Shown here piece after piece: positions 1-4,620 of a stretch of 5,599 nt of DNA (position 1 is its first letter; every line of letters starts with the position of its first letter). This DNA is from Terriglobia bacterium (GTDB lineage: Bacteria; Acidobacteriota; Terriglobia; UBA7540). Where the stretch lies: assembly GCA_030042795.1 (NCBI GenBank), contig JASHYZ010000072.1, positions 1 through 5,599 on the forward strand. Direction: 5' to 3'. Below the pieces are notes generated by a model. It had not been told where the DNA came from. It did not search any database and saw only the letters and a program-made list of their open reading frames with translations. Position numbers and translations under genes: made by a program.

Positions 1-839
1 CAATGCTGCTTGAGTTTGCCAACGCCCATGAACTTGAGAAAGTAGCCCCAGCAACCGACAATGCAGGGAGCGATGCCCCGCTCCACAAGCTCCTGAATGC
101 GCACATCCGCTGCGTCAAAGTAGTGAGGATTGATGCGGCTGTAGTCATTTTCCCAGGGGTAGCCGGCTTCGTTCGCGCCCCGCGGATCAAACGCCGGCAT
201 GTCAGGGTACAAACCCGCCACGATTTGAACTACGCTGAATCCCTTCTTAACGCGATCAGTAACCAGCGTCTGAAAGTCCTCGGGCCAACGAAGGCGATGG
301 CAGAGGCCCATCCACCAAGTGTCTCCGAGCCAGAAGAAGGGCGTGCCGTCTTCGTGCTCAAAATGAAGATGGTCACTGGCCACGCGGATGGGGCCGTGCT
401 GCCGCAGCGCGTTATCACCCTGATAGGGCGAAACCTCCATCACTCCGCGGCGGCCGTGGAGGTCAGGGTTAGAGGCGTCCGTCGAGATGGTGCGATACGT
501 ATACCGGCCCGGACCGCCAGGGCTGTAGCGAACTCGCCACACCTGGTCTCCGGCCCAGAAGGCCGGCACGTTATGCTCTGATCCCTGAGGGTCAGTAAAA
601 ACTACATTGAGTTCCAACTGGTTGAAAGGGTCTGAATAGGCTCTGCCCGAAATGTAAGCCCATTCGGCAACACCCCGCGCCGTCGCGTAGCGGGTGGGGT
701 CAGGGTCGCCTGGTTCAGCCTTACCGGCGTCTGTGGCAGGCAGTTCGCTTCCTGACTCGCCGAGTGCAAGGGTGGGCACGAAAGCGGTCGTTGCGACGCC
801 AGCTTTGCTGAGAAATGACCGTCTGGATAGAAAACTCAA
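1..839 (-). CDS. Exported DUF5060/DUF4038 glycoside-hydrolase-like protein, N-terminal part (3' end outside window)
   Basis: The reading frame is open from a TGA stop at 888-890 down to the left edge, giving 279 complete codons from the chosen start. No ATG or GTG lies between that stop and the TTG at 837-839. This TTG is preceded, six bases away, by GAGGA, so it is the likely start. The N-terminus reads MSFLSRRSFLSKAGVAT, a classical Tat signal (SRRSFLSK followed by a hydrophobic stretch and an Ala/Gly region near residue 27), so the protein is probably exported folded. Residues about 55-140 (VAEWAYISGRAY, NQLELNVVF, VWRVRYSPGGPGRYTYRT) match the beta-sandwich DUF5060. From about residue 150 (EDGTPFFWLGDTWW, KKGFSVVQI, GYPWENDYSRINPHYFD, ERGIAPCIVGCWGY) it matches the start of a DUF4038 TIM barrel. 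That family includes GH140 apiosidases, so a role in plant-polysaccharide breakdown is inferred. The substrate and the rest of the active site cannot be judged from this fragment. Confidence 0.88.
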   Translation of the reverse strand, partial: MSFLSRRSFLSKAGVATTAFVPTLALGESGSELPATDAGKAEPGDPDPTRYATARGVAEWAYISGRAYSDPFNQLELNVVFTDPQGSEHNVPAFWAGDQVWRVRYSPGGPGRYTYRTISTDASNPDLHGRRGVMEVSPYQGDNALRQHGPIRVASDHLHFEHEDGTPFFWLGDTWWMGLCHRLRWPEDFQTLVTDRVKKGFSVVQIVAGLYPDMPAFDPRGANEAGYPWENDYSRINPHYFDAADVRIQELVERGIAPCIVGCWGYFLKFMGVGKLKQH

Positions 840-842
840 TCG

Positions 843-850
843 GGTTCCTC
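843..850 (-). promoter_or_regulatory. Shine-Dalgarno that selects a TTG start
   Basis: On the minus strand GCGAGGAA lies just before ACCCGA and the TTG at 837-839. The GAGGA core with six bases of spacing is ideal and decides the start. The protein beginning there opens directly with a Tat signal, and no other usual start codon exists between this TTG and the upstream in-frame stop. Confidence 0.6.
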
Positions 851-955
851 GCTTTCCTGCGTCGAGGGAACAACAACGACTCGGGCATCATATCACTGCT
901 GGCAAGTCAAGGGGATGCTGCCACGCACGATGCGGTCGATCCAAGATCACAAGTC

Positions 956-984
956 TAGTCACTTAATCGGGGTACTCGTATACT
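956..984 (+). promoter_or_regulatory. Candidate sigma70-like promoter for the SBP56 operon
   Basis: TATACT at 979-984 differs from the -10 consensus TATAAT at one base. Seventeen bases upstream is TAGTCA (956-961), matching the -35 consensus TTGACA at four of six positions. A transcript from about 991 would have a leader of roughly 160 bases and would begin with the small stem-loop at 992-1005. The match is moderate, and promoter consensus in this lineage is uncertain, so this is only a candidate. Confidence 0.3.
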
Positions 985-1140
985 GGATCTGCTGATGCTT
1001 ATCAGGGTTCTTTGGTTAGGAAGCACAGTGACCGATGTTTTAGTGTTGAGGCATTGAGTCGACGTCGCCTGGGGCTCCCTTTTTGTGCGATATTGGTTCG
1101 GTGTTCGCTGCAGATTGAGGCACAGGCCAGAATTCACTTT

Positions 1141-1145
1141 GGAGG
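1141..1145 (+). promoter_or_regulatory. Shine-Dalgarno of the SBP56 gene
   Basis: GGAGG lies nine bases before the ATG at 1155. A second in-frame ATG at 1161 would be fifteen bases away, so spacing favours 1155 as the start. Confidence 0.7.
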
Positions 1146-1154
1146 ATCTCGATC

Positions 1155-2546
1155 ATGCTCATGAAACCTGACCCGACGTTTTATCCTTCACCCAAGCTGG
1201 CGATGCAGGCGCCGCCCGAAAAGCTTGCCTTCGTCTCGTCCTTTGATCCTTCCGGTAGCAGGCCTGACGCGCTGAAGGTGGTTGATGTCGATCCGGCTTC
1301 TACTGCCTATGGCACATTTGTGGGCGGCGTTGACATGCCGAACGCCGGCGACGAGCTGCACCATTTCGGATGGAATGCCTGCAGTTCCGCCCTCTGCCCT
1401 TACGCTCCCCATCCGCATGTGGAACGCCGCTACCTGATCGTGCCGGGGCTGCGATCGTCGCGCATCCATGTGGTGGATACCAAGCCGGATCCGCGTCACC
1501 CCCGGATCGTCAAGGTAATCGAGCCCGAAGAAGTCGCGGCGCGCGCAGGCTACACGCGCCCGCACACCATCCACTGCGGCCCGGACGGAATATACGTGAG
1601 CGGCCTGGGCTCGCCGACAGGCGAGGGGCCCGGGGGCATCTTTATGCTGGATCACTTTGGCTTCGACGTGCTGGGGCGCTGGGAGGTGGATCGCGGCCCC
1701 CAGTACTTCGCCTACGACTTCTGGTGGCACTTGGGTCACGACACGGTGCTGACGAGCGAGTGGGGCACGCCCAAGATGATCGAGAACGGCATCAATCCGG
1801 AGTTGCTGCTCAGCAGCCAATACGGCCACCACCTGCACGTCTGGAATTTGCGCCGTCGAAGGCACGAGCAGGCGATCGACCTCGGCAAACAGCACCAGTT
1901 GGTGCTGGAACTGCGGCCCTCGCACGACCCCACGCGGACCTACGGCTTTGTGGGCGTGGTGGTATCTCTAGAGGATCTGTCCGCATCCATCTGGCTTTGG
2001 CATCGCGCCGACGGGAAGTGGGAGGCGCGCAAAGTCATCTCGATTCCGGCGGAGCCTGCCGACGAGAGCGATCTGCCGCCGCTGCTCAAGGGGTTCAAGG
2101 CGGTGCCGCCTCTGGTCACCGACATCAATCTGTCGCTCGACGATCGTTTCCTCTACGTCTCCTGCTGGGGCACTGGCGAGCTGCAGCAGTACGATGTGAG
2201 CGACCCGTTCAATCCGAAGCTGGCGGGGTCTGTGCGAATCGGTGGCATTGCGAGGCGGACGCCGCACCCCAAGGCGCCTGGATTAGCGCTGAATGGAGGA
2301 CCGCAAATGGTGGAGCTAAGCCGCGACGGGAAACGAGTGTATTTTACCAACTCACTCTATCGCGCCTGGGACGAACAATTTTACCCCGACGGCATCAAGA
2401 GCTGGATGGCTAAGCTGGACGTGGCGCCCGAGGGTGGCATCAGTCTTGACCCGCGCTTTTTCCTCAATTTTGACGGGCTCCGTGGCCACCAGGTTCGGCT
2501 GGAAGGCGGCGACGCCTCGTCGGACTCGTTCTGCTATCCCTCATGA
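1155..2546 (+). CDS. SBP56 family selenium-binding protein / methanethiol oxidase
   Basis: This is a complete 463-residue member of the SBP56 family (vertebrate SELENBP1, bacterial MtoX), close to the usual family length. Characterised members oxidise methanethiol with O2 and water to formaldehyde, H2S and H2O2, and MtoX is reported to be copper dependent. Visible family signatures are KPDPTFYPSP at residues 4-13, HHFGWNACSSALC at 69-81, RRYLIVPGLRSSRIHVVDT at 91-109, PHTIHCGPDGIYVSGLG at 136-152, YDFWWHLGH at 187-195, VTDINLSLDDRFLYVSCWG at 321-339, GGPQMVELSRDGKRVYFTNS at 381-400, AWDEQFYPDG at 404-413 and GGDASSD at 451-457. No signal peptide is seen, so the protein is probably cytoplasmic, unlike the exported Hyphomicrobium MtoX. 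The animal CSSC site is here CSSALC, giving C76 and C81. Its stop overlaps the ATG of the next gene (ATGA), indicating an operon. Family assignment is firm; the exact substrate is inferred. Confidence 0.95.
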   Translation: MLMKPDPTFYPSPKLAMQAPPEKLAFVSSFDPSGSRPDALKVVDVDPASTAYGTFVGGVDMPNAGDELHHFGWNACSSALCPYAPHPHVERRYLIVPGLRSSRIHVVDTKPDPRHPRIVKVIEPEEVAARAGYTRPHTIHCGPDGIYVSGLGSPTGEGPGGIFMLDHFGFDVLGRWEVDRGPQYFAYDFWWHLGHDTVLTSEWGTPKMIENGINPELLLSSQYGHHLHVWNLRRRRHEQAIDLGKQHQLVLELRPSHDPTRTYGFVGVVVSLEDLSASIWLWHRADGKWEARKVISIPAEPADESDLPPLLKGFKAVPPLVTDINLSLDDRFLYVSCWGTGELQQYDVSDPFNPKLAGSVRIGGIARRTPHPKAPGLALNGGPQMVELSRDGKRVYFTNSLYRAWDEQFYPDGIKSWMAKLDVAPEGGISLDPRFFLNFDGLRGHQVRLEGGDASSDSFCYPS

Positions 2547-3226
2547 GTCCGCACGCCATACCCGGCTGGGCGGCTGACTGGCCGTGGGCGGCGCTGTTTC
2601 TGCTCGGGGCTTTTCACGGCGTGAATCCTGCCATGGGGTGGCTGTTTGCGGTGTCTTTGGGCCTGCAACGGAAGAGTTGGTGGGCCGTATTGCAAGCGTT
2701 GCCTCCGATTCTTCTCGGCCACGTCGTTTCGGTGGGCTTGATCGTTGCCGTGGCACAGGCCGTGAGAACGGCCCTGCCGCCCATGGGCCTGCGCGTGGTC
2801 TGCGCCCTGATCCTTATCGGCTTTGGGGCTTCGCGCCTGTGGCGCTCCCGTCATCCGCGTTGGGTCGGCATGCAGGTAGGATTCCGCGACCTCACCATCT
2901 GGTCATTCTTGATGGCCTCGGCCCATGGCGCCGGCTTGATGCTGGTGCCTTTCGTGTTCGTCTTGCAGGGTGGTGGGTCTTCGCACTCCATGAGCCGCGC
3001 CGCCATGGCCGGAGTCCAAACTGCGCCTCCGATTCTGGCGCCGGCACGCGCGTGGCTGCTGCCGGTCGGGGTCCACACGCTAGGCTATGTTCTATGCCTC
3101 ATCCTTGTTGCGGTTGCCGTCTATGCAACCGCGGGAGTTGCGATCCTGCGCCGCGCGTGGATTAATATCGATCTATTATGGGCTGTCGCGCTGATGGCAA
3201 CAGGAATTCTCACCCTAATTCTCTGA
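2543..3226 (+). CDS. Six-helix membrane protein translationally coupled to SBP56, function unknown
   Basis: This 227-residue integral membrane protein has about six hydrophobic segments: residues 15-40, 46-72, 80-98, 116-141, 170-200 and 207-227. The start ATG overlaps the SBP56 stop by four bases (ATGA). No Shine-Dalgarno is visible just upstream, so translation probably depends on ribosomes finishing SBP56. The two halves look alike. Helix 1 has GAFHGVNPAMGW (H25) and helix 4 has ASAHGAGLMLVPF (H128). Helix 2 has LLGHVVSVGLIVAVAQAV (H60) and helix 5 has VHTLGYVLCLILVAVAVYA (H178). Helices 3 and 6 are plain hydrophobic. This 3+3 plan with in-membrane His-Gly motifs recalls small transporter folds such as TauE/SafE or NicO/RcnA, but I cannot assign it to either. 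Given the partner, transport of a metal such as copper, or of a sulfur compound, is possible. That is inference; the gene itself is secure from its length, the overlap and the clear membrane pattern. Confidence 0.85.
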   Translation: MSPHAIPGWAADWPWAALFLLGAFHGVNPAMGWLFAVSLGLQRKSWWAVLQALPPILLGHVVSVGLIVAVAQAVRTALPPMGLRVVCALILIGFGASRLWRSRHPRWVGMQVGFRDLTIWSFLMASAHGAGLMLVPFVFVLQGGGSSHSMSRAAMAGVQTAPPILAPARAWLLPVGVHTLGYVLCLILVAVAVYATAGVAILRRAWINIDLLWAVALMATGILTLIL

Positions 3227-3290
3227 GCTGAGCGCCCCCGCGCAGGTTGGGTTCAAATCGAACAGGCGTCATAGGCGAATTCTCACAGAA

Positions 3291-3313
3291 GCTCCGGAGC
3301 GCCTCCCTTTTTT
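3291..3313 (+). terminator. Weak terminator candidate after the SBP56 operon
   Basis: The 10-base perfect palindrome GCTCCGGAGC (3291-3300) overlaps a short stem GGAG-CGC-CTCC (3296-3306), which is followed by one C and six Ts (3308-3313). Its position, 65 bases after the membrane-protein stop, suits an intrinsic terminator. The stem is only four pairs, and the T tract sits in the leader of the next gene, so read-through is equally likely. Confidence 0.22.
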
Positions 3314-3318
3314 GAGGG
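3314..3318 (+). promoter_or_regulatory. Possible Shine-Dalgarno for a TTG start of the M48 gene
   Basis: GAGGG lies seven bases before the TTG at 3326, good spacing for initiation there. The alternative starts, ATG at 3359 and 3362, have no comparable purine-rich element upstream. This favours TTG on ribosome binding, although the signal-peptide shape fits the ATG starts slightly better. Confidence 0.4.
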
Positions 3319-3325
3319 CCGCGAA

Positions 3326-4441
3326 TTGCCCTTTTCTGGCAGCCTGCTACGATCAAGAATGATGCGCATTTGTTCCCATCAAGCTGCTGCGGTTCTCATG
3401 TTAGTTAGCCTGGGAACGCCCGCTCAGGCCCGCGCGCCCGAAGACGCCACTTCCGATTACCGGCTGGCGGACCGCGCGCTCAGGACGCTCCTCTCCACGC
3501 CGCTCGCGAAAACCTTGCCCAACTTGCCTTGGCAAATTGAAGTCAGCCCAAGCTGGCGAGTGAACGCCTACTCGAACGGACGCGGCGAGATTACCGTCAC
3601 CCGCGGCCTCGCCTGGGTTCTCGGCAACCGATTTGGCGTGTGGGCTGCAGCCATCGCCCATGAACTTGGCCATGCTGTGATGCTCTATGTTCCAAACCAA
3701 CCGGCGTTCGAAGCCGAACTCCGCCGGGAGTATCAAGCTGCAGGCGGTGATCTCAGCGATCCGGGCGTCGCAGAGGCCCTGCGAGTGACGCGCTCCAGCG
3801 GCGGTCCGCTGAATCCTGGTGGCCAACGCCGCACTGAATACGAAGCCGACCAACTGGGTGTCTTGCTGATGGCCGCAGCAGGTTTCCACCCGGATTTCGC
3901 CATAGCTCTCGACCGCAGTATGAGATCGACGCTGGGGGACCAATCAAAATATTCAGAGTTTCTGCTGACTCATCCGCTGTGGCTAGACCGGGAAGAAGAA
4001 ACGATGCGCCAAGAGAAGGTGGCGCTCACCATTTTTGATCACCTCTGGCCTGATCCAAAGCGCTCACCTGGTGGGCCAGCCCCGCCCATCGGAGCTATTC
4101 AGTCTGTCACAGCTAGCGCCGACCCGAAGGGCCGAACTCTGCTTCTGAGCGCTGCGCTTGATATCCGGAACGCGCACAACCGCAAGGTCCGGCTGGCAGC
4201 CACACTGCTCGATGGGCGCCGCGTGGTTCACGCCGCCCTGCCTGCGTATCAGGCACCTGACGGCACGCTCGCGGTGAATGTCATGCTTCCGGGCTTCGAG
4301 CAAGGCCGCACCGAAGCCACCTTGCGAATTCCCGCGGCCGCTGTCGAAGGCGAAACTCGTAATCTGAAAGCGGTCTTGTTTCTCGTGGCTGATGACTGGA
4401 CGATTTCCTGGTACTTCAAACCAGTAGAGTTGCCGCGGTAG
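3326..4441 (+). CDS. Secreted M48-family zinc metallopeptidase with C-terminal beta-rich domain
   Basis: The 371-residue product (from TTG 3326) has a signal peptide: basic residues R9, R11 and R14, a hydrophobic core at about 19-31, and a likely cut after AQA (33-35) or ARA (35-37). The zinc site of M48 peptidases is intact: HELGH at 112-116 (H112, H116, catalytic E113) and TEYEAD at 170-175, whose E171 is the expected third ligand of the ExxAD motif. THP at 215-217 matches the conserved His loop of the BepA-like branch. The region between the two zinc motifs (residues 117-169) has no obvious motif. Residues about 255-371 form an extra domain rich in alternating hydrophobic residues (LLLSAALDIRN, KVRLAATLLDGRRV, LKAVLFLVADDW), probably an Ig-like sandwich. 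A role in envelope protein quality control is inferred from BepA-type relatives. It lies 99 bases after the SBP56 operon on the same strand, and convergent to gyrA. The start could instead be ATG 3359 or 3362, which would shorten the signal peptide n-region by 11-12 residues. Confidence 0.9.
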   Translation: MPFSGSLLRSRMMRICSHQAAAVLMLVSLGTPAQARAPEDATSDYRLADRALRTLLSTPLAKTLPNLPWQIEVSPSWRVNAYSNGRGEITVTRGLAWVLGNRFGVWAAAIAHELGHAVMLYVPNQPAFEAELRREYQAAGGDLSDPGVAEALRVTRSSGGPLNPGGQRRTEYEADQLGVLLMAAAGFHPDFAIALDRSMRSTLGDQSKYSEFLLTHPLWLDREEETMRQEKVALTIFDHLWPDPKRSPGGPAPPIGAIQSVTASADPKGRTLLLSAALDIRNAHNRKVRLAATLLDGRRVVHAALPAYQAPDGTLAVNVMLPGFEQGRTEATLRIPAAAVEGETRNLKAVLFLVADDWTISWYFKPVELPR

Positions 4442-4472
4442 GGCGCATCCGGTAGGCTCAGCGCCCCTCGTG

Positions 4473-4499
4473 TGGCACGGGGCATCTTACCCGTGCTGG
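4473..4499. repeat. GGCACGGG-CATC hairpin repeat, copy A
   Basis: This 27-base unit begins TGGCACGGGGCATCTT and closes with ACCCGTGCTGG. GCACGGG (4475-4481) pairs with CCCGTGC (4490-4496) around an 8-base loop. A near-identical unit lies 68 bases downstream in the same orientation (4541-4566): 23 of 26 aligned bases are the same and one G is missing there. The unit resembles a short intergenic repeat that I associate with Acidobacteriota and similar GC-rich genomes. Confidence 0.7.
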
Positions 4500-4515
4500 A
4501 GTTTCTACATTCACC

Positions 4516-4536
4516 GCATGGCCAGGATGGCCATGC
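4516..4536. repeat. Perfect 9-bp stem-loop between the two repeat copies
   Basis: GCATGGCCA (4516-4524) and TGGCCATGC (4528-4536) are exact reverse complements around the triloop GGA. The stem lies between the convergent M48 and gyrA genes and is directly followed by the palindrome CCACGTGG (4536-4543). There is no T tract on either strand, so it is not a classical intrinsic terminator, although a strong hairpin here could still protect or end both transcripts. Confidence 0.7.
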
Positions 4537-4540
4537 CACG

Positions 4541-4566
4541 TGGCACGGGCATCTTGCCCGCGTTGG
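4541..4566. repeat. GGCACGGG-CATC hairpin repeat, copy B
   Basis: This is the second unit of the repeat, reading TGGCACGGGCATCTTGCCCG and then CGTTGG. CGGGCA (4546-4551) pairs with TGCCCG (4555-4560) around the triloop TCT. Relative to copy A it lacks one G and differs at three bases. Because of that loss the base pairing shifts inward, giving a tighter hairpin than in copy A. Confidence 0.7.
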
Positions 4567-4620
4567 CTATCACTCGCGTGGTTTGGAAGACGTGCCGCAC
4601 TGGAAGCGCCTCTATGCTGG

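Larger units (their letters stand above)
840..1154. other. Divergent intergenic region, no gene seen
   Basis: These 315 bases separate the minus-strand hydrolase gene from the plus-strand SBP56 operon and must carry the promoters of both. Short open frames exist on both strands, but none has a ribosome binding site or protein-like composition that I recognise. On the plus strand there is a sigma70-like candidate (956-984), followed by a small stem-loop CTGAT-GCTT-ATCAG (992-1005, plus the closing base pairs only) and a long leader up to the SBP56 start. On the minus strand I found no well-spaced promoter for the hydrolase gene. No tRNA, repeat array or riboswitch fold is apparent. Confidence 0.6.

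Noticed and set aside
3..581. 192-codon open frame on the plus strand
   Set aside because: It is antisense to the hydrolase gene, whose minus-strand product shows a Tat signal and DUF5060/DUF4038 motifs throughout. The plus-strand product has no recognisable family.
880..912. TTGACT and TATGAT on the minus strand as a promoter for the hydrolase gene
   Set aside because: The boxes are only twelve bases apart, too close for a sigma70 promoter, and a sigma54 reading of TGGCA with TTGA has the wrong spacing.
1066..1086. GGGGCTCCC followed by five Ts as a terminator
   Set aside because: The stem is only three pairs and no upstream plus-strand gene would need it.
955..1137. 60-codon open frame in the divergent intergenic region, minus strand
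   Set aside because: There is no ribosome site, its composition (Ser, Thr, Arg, Gln) is not distinctive, and it is not followed by a coupled gene. Probably chance.
1188..1925. 245-codon open frame on the minus strand
   Set aside because: It is antisense to the strongly conserved SBP56 gene and its product has no family features; long antisense frames are expected at this GC content.
1370..2413. 347-codon open frame on the plus strand
   Set aside because: It is the +1/+2 frame of SBP56, Arg/Ala-rich and low in structure, typical of an out-of-frame reading of GC-rich coding DNA.
3246..3263. GGTTCAAATC, resembling a tRNA T-loop
   Set aside because: The bases around it do not form a 5-bp T stem, and no acceptor, anticodon or CCA element is found. 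A remnant tRNA or attachment site is not supported.
3401..3943. 180-codon open frame on the minus strand
   Set aside because: It is antisense to the M48 peptidase, whose frame carries the intact HELGH and EYEAD zinc motifs.
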